Assembly: GCA_016795385.1 (NCBI GenBank) | Contig: JAEUHI010000041.1 | Span: 62,001 to 126,000, forward strand | Direction: 5' to 3' | Source: Verrucomicrobiales bacterium | GTDB taxonomy: Bacteria > Verrucomicrobiota > Verrucomicrobiia > Verrucomicrobiales > DEV007 | Length of the DNA: 64,000 nucleotides | Made by a program: the position numbers and the translations under genes | Notes under the pieces: generated by a model | The model's database searches: none | Seen by the model: only the letters and a program-made list of their open reading frames with translations | Told to the model about the DNA's origin: nothing | Shown: in pieces, positions 9,976 through 19,437 of the stretch | Numbering within the stretch: position 1 is the first letter of the stretch | How the letters are laid out: each line of letters begins with the position of its first letter

Positions 9976-10238
9976 AGAGCGGATTCCTCGATCTTCAGAT
10001 CGTCGCTGAGGCGTTTGAGTTCTCCGGAGGTGCGCTGGATCTCGGCTTCCGCATCGTGCATCTGCATCGCTCCTTTTCGCCAGATGAAATAGCCCGTGAT
10101 CAGGCCGGCAAACGTGAAGGCGACGGCGCAGACCACGTAATACCACAGGCGGTCGACCTCGATGCCAGGCAGGGAAAACCCTTGGCCACTGCCACCGGCA
10201 GCGGCTTGGGCAAGATAGCTGGCGAGGCCGGGAGTCAT
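9972..10238 (-). CDS. small single-pass membrane protein with coiled-coil tail
   Basis: An 88-residue protein with a hydrophobic segment at about 33-52 (YYVVCAVAFTFAGLITGYFI), then WRKGAMQ and a charged helix that would form a coiled coil. It resembles the 79-residue product at 13644-13883 in size, in the segment leaving the membrane (YFIWRKG against WIIWRNA) and in the helical tail, so the two are probably paralogues. It is the last gene of the four-gene operon, one base after the 1121-residue gene. No function is known. Confidence 0.7.
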   Translation of the reverse strand: MTPGLASYLAQAAAGGSGQGFSLPGIEVDRLWYYVVCAVAFTFAGLITGYFIWRKGAMQMHDAEAEIQRTSGELKRLSDDLKIEESAL

Positions 10239-10239
10239 C

Positions 10240-13200
10240 TCAGTTCACCGTCTCGGCGACGGCGATGGGGGCGACGATCATTTCGACACGGCGGGCTTTC
10301 CAGTCACTGAAGCGGCGATCCTGGCCAGCTGCGCGGACTTTCACGACCGACTGGGAGACACCTCGCTCGACGAGACGTTCCCGCACCGCATCGGCGCGAC
10401 GGGCGCTGACCGATTCGTTGAAATCAGGCGATCCTTCCGGGCCGGCATAGCCGATCACGGTCACTTCCACGCGACGTCCCAGCCGGCGGATGGACCGGGC
10501 ACAGCGATCGATTTTCTCGATCTCGGCCTGGCTCGGCACCGAAGCGGATTCGTTGAAAAACACCGTGAGGTCCTCGTCATTTCCCGCCCACGAGGCGGTC
10601 ACGGGCTCTGGCGCGGGCTCTGCCGCCGCTTTGGGTGGATGATGCACCTGGGCCGCAGGAATGGTGTCGAGGGAAATGCCCTCTTCCTCCTCGACCTTGG
10701 CGGAAACGAGGCTCTGGCTCACCGCCTCGAGCACGACCGGATCCACGACCGGGGTCGTGGCCTTGGCGGTGAGGGAAGCGATCCCGAGTCCGGCGAGAGA
10801 TTCGCGTTGGGCATCCTCCATGACGCGGAGCTTGTCCTTCAGGGCCGAAAGCTCACTGTCGCGGGAATCACGCTGCATCATCACGGCGCTGACCTGGTTT
10901 TGCAGGTCACGAATCGATTCGGTGCGGGCGGCGAGCTTCTCCCGCAACGTTTCGATCTCGGCGAGACTGGCTTTGCGCAGAGCGGCTTCCTCCTCGATCC
11001 GGGAAGTCTCTGCGGCCAGTTGTTCACGGAGTTTCGCGATTTCCTCCGCGGATTGGGCACGCACCTTGTCCATCTCTTCTCCCGAGAGGGCACGCAGCTT
11101 GGCGATCTCTTCGGCGTGGAACGCGGCCGACGCGGCGGCCTGCTCACGCAAGGTGGCGATTTCTCCGGACTGCATGGTGAGTTCGCGGGCCCGGGATTCG
11201 ATGAGACTCTCATGCTCGCCGCGCAGCTCGGCGACGCGGGACTCGATCTCCGCCTCGAGAGCCGCGATACGGGCCTGGGCCTCGTTTTCACCGCCGGCGC
11301 GTTCATCGACGATCGCTTGCAGAGATTCCAGCTCGGTGGAAAGAGCCGCGACTTCCGCCTCCTTCTCGTCGAGACGGGTCGAGAGCTGCAGAGTGCGGGC
11401 ATCGCTCGCGCGCAGCGCCTCCTCCAGTTCACCCACCGAGACGGAGGAAAGCCGATGCTCTTCACGCGCACTTTCGAGTTCCGTCTGGATCCGGGCGATC
11501 TTCTGCTCCAGCGAACCATTCACGGATCGCGCTTCGGCGAGCTCGCGCTCGATTTCGACAAGCTGCACCTCGCGCTTGCGGGCCGCTTCTTCGAGTTCGG
11601 CGACGCGGCGGGTGGCGCGGTCGAGATCGCGCAGAGTCTCATCCTTCTGACGGGAGACCCCCTGAAGCTCCCGGGTCAGTTCGCCCAGCGAGGCCTCCGC
11701 CTTTTCCAACTGGCCTGAAAGCTGACCGATGCGTGTATTGGCGGCCTCGAGCGCCTCTTCCACCGTCGCGATGCGGCGGTCGGAGGCATCAAATTCCGCG
11801 CCGCGGCGGGTCAACTCGGCTTCCAAATGGTTGGCACGGGATTCGTGGTGGCGGGCGTTGCGGGAGTGCTCCTCCGCATCGACACGGGCGCGGTTCAATT
11901 CGCGGTAGCGCTCAGCCAGGGCCACCTCGAGAGCGGCGATGCGCACCTGCTGCTCTTCGGTGAACGCGACACGAGCCTTCACTCCGGCGTTGAGGGTGCG
12001 CGACTCCTCGGTCAACGCTTCCAACTCTCCCTGCGTCTCCGCGAGGGTGTTCTTGAGTTGGCGCACGAGATCACGCTGCTGGCGGAGTTCGGCGGAGAGA
12101 TCGTTCACCTCGGCGCTCCGATCGCCGATGATCGCCTCGAGTTCCTCCATCTGGGCAAGGGCCTTCTGGTATTCATCGCTCTTTGCGGAGAGCGCGATCC
12201 GCACCTCGCTGAGGTCGCGCCGGGCGTCGTTGAGCTGGGCGGAGACGGCGGCGGCATTGGCGCGCTCCTGGGTGAGAAGGGCTTCGATCTCGGCGAGGGA
12301 GCCAGCGGCGCTGGAGCGCTCACTGGCGAACGCCGCTTCCATCTCAGCCAGCGAGGCACCCGCCTGATCCCGGGCAACCTCCGCGGTGGCCAGGGATTGC
12401 AACGCGGCGGCAAGCTGCTCCCGCGTCGAATCGAGATCGCGGGAGAGCCCGGCATTGCGGGCCTCCACCTCGGCCATGCCGGCAAGGTCGGCCTGCAGCT
12501 GCGCGATCGTCTCGATGCGGAGATTCAAGGCGCGGCGAACGTCGTAGAGTTCGTGATGGGCGTCGTTGAGGTCGCCTTGGAGCGCAGCGCGGCGGCGACG
12601 CAGGCCTTCGACTTCGGTCAACTGCTCGCGGGCCTCGGCCAGAGCGGTCTCTCGATCTGCGAGCGTTTCTTCAAGGCGCGCGATTTCCAGCTGTTTGCTT
12701 TCCGCGGCGATTCCGGCCTCGGCAAGACGGGATTCGAGTTCGGCCTTGGTCTCGGAAAGCTTGGCTTCCAAGGCAGTCCTTTCCAGAAGAGCCGCCTCTT
12801 CGGCAGCGGCCTGACGCGCGGTCGCTTCGGAGAGAGCCGCATCCTGAAGGCCGCGGGCCTCTTCCCGGACGAACTGAAGCCGCTGGTGGCGCGTCTTCGC
12901 CTCGCGGGCACGCTGGGCGAGCAAAGCGGAGATCTGGGCAATCTCCGGCGAGGTCGCCGGCTCCACCGGCGCAGGCGCGGCGATCAGTTTCGCCTCGAGA
13001 GACTCGACGAGGGCCACCTGTTTTTCATAATCGGCCCGGACGCGGTGCAATTCATCATGCGTGTCGATCAGGTCCTGCTCCAGGTCGCGGATGCGGCCGC
13101 CGAGATCCTCCGCCGGTGCTTTGGAAGCTTCGGGGTCGAGCACGGCAAAAGGCAGGACGGGAAGCTCCTCGCGCTCCGCCTTTTCCCGGAGACGTGCCAC

Positions 13201-13605
13201 TTCGGCCTTCTCCGCAGCCAGAGCCGCCTCGAGTTCGCGCACTTTGGCACGGGCGGCGATGTCCTCCGCCGAGACTTTCGGAATTTCGGGCAAGGTAGCC
13301 CCGCCCGCCTTCAGTTGCTCGCTGAGCCGGGCGATCACGAGATCCTTCTCCCCGATGACCGACTCGAAGGCATCGCGATCGGACTGCCAGCGCACCCGCA
13401 GCTTTTTGAAAAGATCCTGCTGCGAAGCCCCCAGAGCACTCCACTGGCTGGCGAGGTTCATGTTTTCCTCGATCGCATTGTTGAGGCGCTGTTGGAAGCG
13501 GCCCCAGATGAACTTCGCGAGGAGCAGCCCGATCCCGAAGAAAAGGATCGCCACCACACCGACGGGAAGCAGGCTTTTGAGGAGGAAGAAAGAGAAGTCG
13601 TGCAT
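10240..13605 (-). CDS. giant TM / coiled-coil / OmpA-like protein
   Basis: A 1121-residue protein. It has one N-terminal membrane segment (about 9-32, ending LLLAKFIWGR), roughly 850 residues of nearly unbroken coiled coil rich in Glu, Ala, Arg and Leu, a short Pro/Ala linker, and a C-terminal OmpA/MotB-like domain (about 1000-1115). The last carries the family pattern NESVSARRADAVRERL and ends KARRVEMIV. In classical OmpA domains an Asp in a TDxxG motif and an Arg hold diaminopimelate; here the Asp position reads YAGPEG, so the Asp is missing while the Arg is kept. A coil this long could span the periplasm. It is the third gene of the operon, 38 bases after the 79-residue gene. Confidence 0.8.
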   Translation of the reverse strand: MHDFSFFLLKSLLPVGVVAILFFGIGLLLAKFIWGRFQQRLNNAIEENMNLASQWSALGASQQDLFKKLRVRWQSDRDAFESVIGEKDLVIARLSEQLKAGGATLPEIPKVSAEDIAARAKVRELEAALAAEKAEVARLREKAEREELPVLPFAVLDPEASKAPAEDLGGRIRDLEQDLIDTHDELHRVRADYEKQVALVESLEAKLIAAPAPVEPATSPEIAQISALLAQRAREAKTRHQRLQFVREEARGLQDAALSEATARQAAAEEAALLERTALEAKLSETKAELESRLAEAGIAAESKQLEIARLEETLADRETALAEAREQLTEVEGLRRRRAALQGDLNDAHHELYDVRRALNLRIETIAQLQADLAGMAEVEARNAGLSRDLDSTREQLAAALQSLATAEVARDQAGASLAEMEAAFASERSSAAGSLAEIEALLTQERANAAAVSAQLNDARRDLSEVRIALSAKSDEYQKALAQMEELEAIIGDRSAEVNDLSAELRQQRDLVRQLKNTLAETQGELEALTEESRTLNAGVKARVAFTEEQQVRIAALEVALAERYRELNRARVDAEEHSRNARHHESRANHLEAELTRRGAEFDASDRRIATVEEALEAANTRIGQLSGQLEKAEASLGELTRELQGVSRQKDETLRDLDRATRRVAELEEAARKREVQLVEIERELAEARSVNGSLEQKIARIQTELESAREEHRLSSVSVGELEEALRASDARTLQLSTRLDEKEAEVAALSTELESLQAIVDERAGGENEAQARIAALEAEIESRVAELRGEHESLIESRARELTMQSGEIATLREQAAASAAFHAEEIAKLRALSGEEMDKVRAQSAEEIAKLREQLAAETSRIEEEAALRKASLAEIETLREKLAARTESIRDLQNQVSAVMMQRDSRDSELSALKDKLRVMEDAQRESLAGLGIASLTAKATTPVVDPVVLEAVSQSLVSAKVEEEEGISLDTIPAAQVHHPPKAAAEPAPEPVTASWAGNDEDLTVFFNESASVPSQAEIEKIDRCARSIRRLGRRVEVTVIGYAGPEGSPDFNESVSARRADAVRERLVERGVSQSVVKVRAAGQDRRFSDWKARRVEMIVAPIAVAETVN

Positions 13606-13643
13606 CGTGTGAAACAGGGAAGGTCAAAGAGGGAATCGGGAGA

Positions 13644-13883
13644 TCAACGCTCTCCCCCGACAAGCTCGGACTTGAGGCGGGAAATTTCGTCGCTGGTCTT
13701 TTCGTAGTCGGAAAAGGCGGTGCGGTTCCGCTCCTCGACCTGCTGCGTGAAGATACGGGCATTCCGCCAAATAATCCAGCCGCTGAGAAACCCAAAGATG
13801 ACAAAGAAGGTGCCACCGATCGCAAAGGTGAGCCCCCAATCAAAGAGGTAGGTTTCAGCGGCCGGTGTGAGGAACGATTTCAT
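13644..13883 (-). CDS. small single-pass membrane protein, paralogue of 9972-10238
   Basis: A 79-residue protein with a hydrophobic segment (about 16-39, ending LSGWIIWRNA) and a charged, coiled-coil-like tail (VEERNRTAFSDYEK, then DEISRLKSEL). Its layout matches the 88-residue protein at the other end of the operon and the N-terminus of the 1121-residue protein. It is the second gene, 18 bases after the BON/OmpA gene. The conserved topology and tight spacing support it as a component of the same complex. No domain family was recognised. Confidence 0.7.
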   Translation of the reverse strand: MKSFLTPAAETYLFDWGLTFAIGGTFFVIFGFLSGWIIWRNARIFTQQVEERNRTAFSDYEKTSDEISRLKSELVGGER

Positions 13884-13901
13884 GGATGAAAGAGGGTAGG
13901 C

Positions 13902-15734
13902 TCAGGGATTCGACCCTGTTGGATTGCTCGGTTTGAGGGAGACTTCGACGCGGCGGGATTTCCAGGCTTCGGAGCGTGGGCGATCGGAGACGTCCTCCTC
14001 CACCGCCGCGAGGGAAAGAGAAGCCTCGGGCAGCCCGAGACGCACGAGTTCGGCCCTTACGTTCCCGGCGCGCCGCAGGCTCAATTCCTCGTTGGAGGCG
14101 GAATTGCCCACATTGTCGGAGAATCCCGTCACCACGAACTCGAGATCGCCGCCCGCGGCTTTCACCGCCTCGAAAATTCCGGCCACTTTGGATCGCTCGT
14201 CTTCCTTCACGATGTCACTCGCTTTATCGAAGTAGACCGCAAAGGGCTTCAAGGCTTCGGTGAGCCGTGTCCGATCCTCGGGCAAAAGCGCCGGCTTCGG
14301 AAAGGGCTGATCGGCATGGAGGAGCCGGTTGTGGACGCGGACCGTTCCCGGAACGGTGTTCACAGCCACATTCTGGATGATCTGGCGATCGGGCAGCGCC
14401 AGGGTGCGGCCTTCCAGATCCAAAATGCCGTCCGCGAGGGTAAACTTCGCGACCGAGACCCTCGTGAGCGCTTCCCCAAAGAATTCGGGCAGCCTTTCGG
14501 CCCATTCCGACTCACCCGCCCCCCCGGTGAACTCATTTTTGACGCTGACGTCCGGCAGCCGTTCCGCCACGGCCTTCTGGATGGCCACCCCGATCGCCGG
14601 ATCGGGCACCCTCCCCTTCAAAATCAGGAGCCCGCCCTCATAAACAGCGGAAAGCTCGATCGCTCCCGCCCCGTTGGAAGCACTACCTTCGGCGATCTTG
14701 AGGAGCAGCTCATACGGCGGCTGCGCCACCCGGAAGGGCTCGAGTTGATCGATCACCGCCTGCCTCCCCGTTGCCTCCGACGCCGTGCCGTTCACGCGGA
14801 TCTGCGTCGCGTTGAATTCCGCGGTGAATTCGCCGGCCAAATGCCGCAACAACACGGGCAGCAACTGGGGCAGACGTCCTTGCCATGGGGCCGCCGCGCA
14901 GGTCGGATCTTCGACGATGCGGTCGATCACGCTGCCGCCCGGCATCGCTTCGCGCAGGGCGGCGAGGAGTTCCGCCCGGTCGGTCCGGGAGGGAAAGACC
15001 CCCGTCAACGTCACTCCAAAGCGATTTCGCGTCACCCGCAGTTCGGAGACGCGCAGGAAGGTGTCGGGTACCTTCACCGTCAATTGATCTTCCACCCGTT
15101 CCGCTCCCAACTGCCCCGCGAGATCGAGGAGACCGGCCTTCAGGCCCTCGTTCGGGAGGGTCCCGGAGATCTTGAGCCCGCCCTCCTCCAGCACGACTTC
15201 GGCCGCCCCGGGGTGGGCGAGCACTCCGGAGACAAGTGAAGCGAATTCCGCCATCTTGGGAAAAGGCAGGTACATCGCATCGAGCGTGATGGTGTTGTCC
15301 ACCCCGCTGATCCCGGGGAGCGAATGAATCCTCGATCCCAACAGCACGCGGGCGGCGTCATCCCCGTCAGAGAGGACACCTTCCACCTTCGCCCGGTCGG
15401 CGCCGTCCTCACGCGAAACCCGCAACCGCGGCACCAGCGTGGGGCGGATCTCGAGATCGCTCTCTTCCGGGACCGGCCAGTAGGCGGTGGGAACTTTCGC
15501 CCCGAGGACGGCAAAGACTTTCGCCACCTCTTCGGGGCGATCCACATATCCGGAGACGCTGCCGTTGAGGTGATCGAAATCCACCTCCACTCCGGTGAAA
15601 CCCGCCTCGCGCAAGGCTGTGATCGCCTGCGCCTCCAGTTCCGACTCGACATTGCCGCGCAGCCCGACCTTCGCTAGAAAGGCAGAGCCCGCGACCGCGA
15701 GGCAAAACAAGACCACGATGACGAGAAATCTCAT
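13902..15734 (-). CDS. BON-repeat plus OmpA-like envelope protein
   Basis: A 610-residue protein with an N-terminal signal anchor (about 1-21). BON-type repeats follow: ALREAGFTGVEVDFDHLNG with VSGYVDRPEE at about 35-85, then LPGISGVDNTITL and several related units to about 450. A C-terminal OmpA-like domain covers about 490-605. That domain reads FSDNVGNSASNEELSLRRAG, so it keeps the Asp and Arg that bind peptidoglycan in the family. The BON+OmpA order recalls mycobacterial ArfA/OmpATb. It is the first gene of the operon and would sit in the periplasm, tethered to the inner membrane and touching the cell wall. Confidence 0.8.
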   Translation of the reverse strand: MRFLVIVVLFCLAVAGSAFLAKVGLRGNVESELEAQAITALREAGFTGVEVDFDHLNGSVSGYVDRPEEVAKVFAVLGAKVPTAYWPVPEESDLEIRPTLVPRLRVSREDGADRAKVEGVLSDGDDAARVLLGSRIHSLPGISGVDNTITLDAMYLPFPKMAEFASLVSGVLAHPGAAEVVLEEGGLKISGTLPNEGLKAGLLDLAGQLGAERVEDQLTVKVPDTFLRVSELRVTRNRFGVTLTGVFPSRTDRAELLAALREAMPGGSVIDRIVEDPTCAAAPWQGRLPQLLPVLLRHLAGEFTAEFNATQIRVNGTASEATGRQAVIDQLEPFRVAQPPYELLLKIAEGSASNGAGAIELSAVYEGGLLILKGRVPDPAIGVAIQKAVAERLPDVSVKNEFTGGAGESEWAERLPEFFGEALTRVSVAKFTLADGILDLEGRTLALPDRQIIQNVAVNTVPGTVRVHNRLLHADQPFPKPALLPEDRTRLTEALKPFAVYFDKASDIVKEDERSKVAGIFEAVKAAGGDLEFVVTGFSDNVGNSASNEELSLRRAGNVRAELVRLGLPEASLSLAAVEEDVSDRPRSEAWKSRRVEVSLKPSNPTGSNP

Positions 15735-15757
15735 GTAACGGGCAAAATCAGGACTCG

Positions 15758-15786
15758 ACCATATTCAATTTTTACAAAATTCTCAA
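15758..15786 (-). promoter_or_regulatory. possible sigma70-type promoter of the envelope operon
   Basis: On the minus strand, TTGAGA (15781-15786) and TATGGT (15758-15763) are 17 bases apart, and the start codon of the BON/OmpA gene lies 23 bases downstream of the -10 box. The region 15735-15890 is strikingly AT-rich against its neighbours. This is a pattern match only. Confidence 0.3.
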
Positions 15787-15934
15787 CCAGCAACTCGCGG
15801 GAATGAAATTTTCTTAAATTTAAACAAATCAAAAGGCCAATTTCTTTTAATTTATAATTTTTATAAATTAGCTGATATCTGTCTGAAATCAAGAAACCAC
15901 CGAATCCATCACCATCACTACCGTGTGAAGCCCT

Positions 15935-16540
15935 TCACTCTTCAAGCATGAGGGCGATGACGCCTGCCGCGTCCTGCACCGAGCTGGCTTTCCCGCCCCG
16001 GTGCACCAAGCGAGTCGCCCGGTCGGTATCTTCACCGGGAGTGTTTTTCGCTTTGGCGAGAAGGCCTGGCAGAGCCTCGGGATTCTTGGATTTGGCCGCT
16101 TTTTCAAGGTGACGGATGACCGCTCCGTTCTCGACATACACGCGATGCTCGGTGGTGGAGTCGATCGTTTCACTCTCTCCGTTCGGAAGGGTCTCGCCCG
16201 TGAAGCTCCAATACCCGTCCGATGCGTAAGCGAAAAAGAGCTTCCCTTCCGAGTAGTAGAAATACTCGTCGCTCGCTCCGTGATCCCCTGCTCCATAAGC
16301 GAGATGCACTTTCACCACCTTGTCGCCTTGATAATGCAGCGTGCAGGTGCCCGCGAGGGGCTCATCCTGTGCCTCGAATTCGATCACCCGGGTCCGGAGC
16401 TTCGCACCTTCGATTTCGTTATAAAGCGCCCGGATCGCGGTCACCTTGTCTTCCACGGCATCGGCCAGAAGGACCGGAGCGGCCAGGAAAGGGACGAGAC
16501 TGCACAAGAAGTGACGGCGGCGGATCAAGGCGATGCTCAT
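15935..16540 (-). CDS. exported protein of unknown function
   Basis: A 201-residue protein. It starts MSIALIRRRHFLCSLVPFLA, which fits an export signal and possibly Tat (RRRHF), with cleavage near ADA. The mature part alternates strands such as AGTCTLHYQGDKVVKVHLAY and YFYYSEGKLFFAYASDG with short helices. That is a layout common in periplasmic beta proteins, but I assign no family. The frame is open upstream to 16648, but that sequence is the terminator of pnp, so I use the ATG at 16538-16540. It is monocistronic between an AT-rich region and the terminator. Confidence 0.65.
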   Translation of the reverse strand: MSIALIRRRHFLCSLVPFLAAPVLLADAVEDKVTAIRALYNEIEGAKLRTRVIEFEAQDEPLAGTCTLHYQGDKVVKVHLAYGAGDHGASDEYFYYSEGKLFFAYASDGYWSFTGETLPNGESETIDSTTEHRVYVENGAVIRHLEKAAKSKNPEALPGLLAKAKNTPGEDTDRATRLVHRGGKASSVQDAAGVIALMLEE

Positions 16541-16610
16541 AACCCAAGATTGAACCTCAGCCGCCTTCACATCGCAAGGAGCAATGCCGCCGCGCGCCTT
16601 GCAGAACGCA

Positions 16611-16644
16611 AAAAAGCCCGCCTCCCTTGCGGGGGACGGGCTTT
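16611..16644 (-). terminator. intrinsic terminator after pnp
   Basis: On the minus strand the stem AAAGCCCG (16637-16644) pairs with CGGGCTTT (16613-16620) around a GC-rich loop, and the T-run continues into the descending arm. It begins about 40 bases after the pnp stop. Confidence 0.75.
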
Positions 16645-16685
16645 GCAAAACCGGGCGGGCTTGCCCGGTCCAAGCGAAAGAAGAA

Positions 16686-18824
16686 TCACTCGCCCTTCTT
16701 CATTTCGGCGGCGGCTTCGACCCCGCGCTCGGCCATGGCGGCCTTGCGGCTGAGTTTCACGCGGCCACGCTCATCGACACCGATGCACTTGGCATAGACC
16801 ATGTCACCGACCTTGACGACGTCCTCGACCTGATTGACGCGGAAGTCGGCCAGCTCGGAGATGTGGACCATGCCGTCCTTGCCGGGAAGCACCTCGACAA
16901 AGGCACCGAAGTTCGTCGTGCTGACGACCTTGCCGTAGTAGGTGACACCCACTTCGATCTCCGCGGTGGTGCGGCGGACGAGCTGGATGGCGCGGTCGAG
17001 CGCCTCCTGATGGGCGGCATAGATGTTGACGGTGCCGTCGTCGCTGATGTTGATGTCGGCTCCGGTCTCGGCCTGGATGCCCTTGATGTTCTTGCCACCG
17101 GGCCCGATGAGCTCGCCGATCTTCTGGGGATCGATCTTGATGGACTCGATGCGGGGAGCGAGCTCGCTGAGCGCGCCGTGGGTGGAGATGATGCCGTTCA
17201 TCACCTCGAGCACCTTGAAGCGGCCGTTCGTGGCCTTGTCGACCCCTTCGAGGAGGATGTCGAGCGGGATGCCGGGGAGCTTGAGATCGAGCTGGAATCC
17301 GGTGACCCCTTCGCTGGAACCGCAAAGTTTGAAATCCATGTCGCCCATGAAGTCCTCGTTCCCGATGATGTCGAGAAGGGTGACGTAGCGCTTCATGTTG
17401 TCGCCTTCGAACTCGGTCACGAGACCGCAGGAGATCCCGGCGGCGGGGCGCTTCAGCGGCACCCCGGCATTCATCAGGGCCATCGAGCCCGAACACACCG
17501 AAGCCATCGAGGTGGACCCGTTCGACTCCATGATCTCGGAGGAAACGCGGACGGCATACGGGAAGTCGGCCTCGTCGGGGATGAGCGGCTCGATCGACTT
17601 CTCGGCGAGGGCGCCGTGGCCGATTTCGCGACGGTTCAGGCCACCCATGCGGCCGGTCTCGCCGACCGAGAAGGGGGGGAAGTTGTAGTGGAGGATGAAG
17701 CGCTTGGTGTCTTCACCGCCGGCATAGTTGTCGAGGTATTGCTTCTCGTCGGCGGGGGCCAACGTCGCAATCGCGAGGGCTTGGGTCTCGCCACGGGCGA
17801 AGATGGCCGAACCGTGGGTCCGGGGCAGCACGCCGACTTCCCCGGAGAGCGGACGGATCGTGTTGATATCACGGCCGTCGCAACGCACTCCCTTGTCGAG
17901 AATGCTGATGCGGAAGGCTTTCTTCTGCAGGTATTCGAAGGCTTGGGAGATCGCGAAATCCCCGGCTTCGGGGTATTTCTCTTTGATCTTCGCCTCGACT
18001 TCCTTGCGCAGGGCACCGACGGCAGCACCACGCTCGATCTTCGAGGGCTTGTAGAGGGCGGATTCGATGCGATCGCCGGCGACTTCGTAGGCGACCTCGA
18101 GGAGTTCATCCTGCACTTCGACGAGCGGCGCGTTGCGCTTGGCTTTGCCGGCCCGGCGGGCCAGTTCTTCCTGCGCGTCGAGGATGGGCTGGATCGCCTG
18201 CTGGGCGAAAACGAGAGCTTCCTTGAAGCGTGCGTCGGGCACTTCCTTGCCACCGCCTTCGATCATGATGACCTTGTCGCGGAGTCCGACGTAAACGAGA
18301 TCCAAATCGCTCTCGGCACGCTCGTCATGGGTGGGGTTGACGACAAACTCGCCATTGACCTGGCCGATGCGGACTGCGGCGATCGGACCGGCGAAGGGGA
18401 TGTCGGAGACACAAAGGGCCGCGGAGGCACCGTTGATGCTGAGAATGTCGGAATCGTTGACCCCGTCGGCGCTGAGAAGCAGGGCGACGACCTGGGTGTC
18501 GTAGAGGTAGCCCTTGGGGAAAAGCGGACGGAGGGGGCGGTCCGTCATGCGGCAGGTGAGGATCTCCTTCTCGGTGGGGCGGCCTTCGCGCTTGAAGTAA
18601 CCACCGGGGAAGCGGCCGGCGGCGGCGGCTTTCTCCTTGTATTCGACCGAGAGCGGGAAGAAATCCTGCCCTTCCTTGATCTTTGTGGACGAGACGGCGG
18701 TGACCAGGACAACGGTGTCGGCCACTTGCACGGTGACCGCGCCGTCAGCCAGCTTGGCCAACTTGCCGGTCTCGATGATCATTTCTTGCGTGCCGACCTG
18801 GCACGTGATGCGTTCAATACTCAT
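16686..18824 (-). CDS. pnp: polyribonucleotide nucleotidyltransferase (PNPase)
   Basis: A 712-residue protein, the usual length for bacterial PNPase. It degrades RNA 3' to 5' using phosphate, in the cytoplasm, often within a degradosome. In order: the first RNase PH domain (about 10-145), an alpha-helical linker, the second RNase PH domain (about 310-545, with [20 protein letters not shown]), a KH domain containing [19 protein letters not shown] (about 565-590), and an S1 domain with [20 protein letters not shown] (about 620-695). It lies downstream of rpsO on the same strand, the classical arrangement, with a terminator between the two. Confidence 0.97.
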   Translation of the reverse strand: MSIERITCQVGTQEMIIETGKLAKLADGAVTVQVADTVVLVTAVSSTKIKEGQDFFPLSVEYKEKAAAAGRFPGGYFKREGRPTEKEILTCRMTDRPLRPLFPKGYLYDTQVVALLLSADGVNDSDILSINGASAALCVSDIPFAGPIAAVRIGQVNGEFVVNPTHDERAESDLDLVYVGLRDKVIMIEGGGKEVPDARFKEALVFAQQAIQPILDAQEELARRAGKAKRNAPLVEVQDELLEVAYEVAGDRIESALYKPSKIERGAAVGALRKEVEAKIKEKYPEAGDFAISQAFEYLQKKAFRISILDKGVRCDGRDINTIRPLSGEVGVLPRTHGSAIFARGETQALAIATLAPADEKQYLDNYAGGEDTKRFILHYNFPPFSVGETGRMGGLNRREIGHGALAEKSIEPLIPDEADFPYAVRVSSEIMESNGSTSMASVCSGSMALMNAGVPLKRPAAGISCGLVTEFEGDNMKRYVTLLDIIGNEDFMGDMDFKLCGSSEGVTGFQLDLKLPGIPLDILLEGVDKATNGRFKVLEVMNGIISTHGALSELAPRIESIKIDPQKIGELIGPGGKNIKGIQAETGADINISDDGTVNIYAAHQEALDRAIQLVRRTTAEIEVGVTYYGKVVSTTNFGAFVEVLPGKDGMVHISELADFRVNQVEDVVKVGDMVYAKCIGVDERGRVKLSRKAAMAERGVEAAAEMKKGE

Positions 18825-18970
18825 GTTTTTTCTTCTTCTGGTTTAAAAAATCGTTACAACCCTTCGCCCGCCAGCCCATGATGGGATGCAGGCAGGCACG
18901 GGGACACGTCGGAGGTCGGCGCGAGGGCAAGCAGACGGACCGGATGAGAATCACGGACCCCGGGAAAGCA

Positions 18971-18998
18971 AAAAAGCGCCGGAAAATCCGACGCTTTT
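18971..18998 (-). terminator. intrinsic terminator after rpsO
   Basis: On the minus strand AAAAGCG (18992-18998) pairs with CGCTTTT (18972-18978), with an inner CGGA/TCCG stem around a TTTT loop and trailing T residues. It lies 12 bases beyond the rpsO stop. It should limit read-through into pnp, so pnp probably has its own promoter in 18825-18970. Confidence 0.8.
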
Positions 18999-19010
18999 GC
19001 GGGCAGCCTC

Positions 19011-19268
19011 TTATCGGCGCAGACCGAGCGTAGCCAAGACCTTTTGGTAACGCTCGTTGTCGGTGCGGGAAAGGTAATCGAGGAGTTTGCGGCGGCGCGC
19101 CACCATGCGGAGGAGACCGCGGCGCGAGGAAACGTCCTTCTTGTTGGCCGTGAGGTGGCCGGTAAGATGATTGATCCGTGTGGTGAGGAGCGCGATTTGC
19201 ACATCGGCGCTGCCCGTGTCACGGTCATGAAGCTGGAGACCAGCGGTGGGGTTGTTGGATTCGCTCAT
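19011..19268 (-). CDS. rpsO: 30S ribosomal protein S15
   Basis: An 85-residue protein with the S15 signature: [20 protein letters not shown], then [20 protein letters not shown] and [11 protein letters not shown]. It binds 16S rRNA in the platform of the small subunit. The open frame runs further upstream to 19499, but the conserved protein begins at the ATG 19266-19268 ([10 protein letters not shown]). It is the first gene of the rpsO-pnp pair and is divergent from the LON-domain gene. Confidence 0.97.
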   Translation of the reverse strand: MSESNNPTAGLQLHDRDTGSADVQIALLTTRINHLTGHLTANKKDVSSRRGLLRMVARRRKLLDYLSRTDNERYQKVLATLGLRR

Positions 19269-19437
19269 TACGCTTGCTTGTTTTTGGCATCGCCCTGATG
19301 CCGACAGGTAAGTCTTTTGTTCAGGGGCGGGAAGGAAATCACATTTCAGTTCCGATGCAATGGAAAAGATGCCATAAAAGTCAGTTTTGCAGTAGAAACC
19401 CCGACTCTTCGCCGGGAATCCCTCGTATACTTTCAAG

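Noticed and set aside
13896..13925. tRNA-like GGATTCGACCC stretch
   Set aside because: No cloverleaf arms around it; it is the end of the BON/OmpA gene and the spacer.
16584..18881. 765-codon open frame opposite pnp
   Set aside because: Antisense shadow of PNPase with low-complexity Gly/Val/Asp-rich composition.
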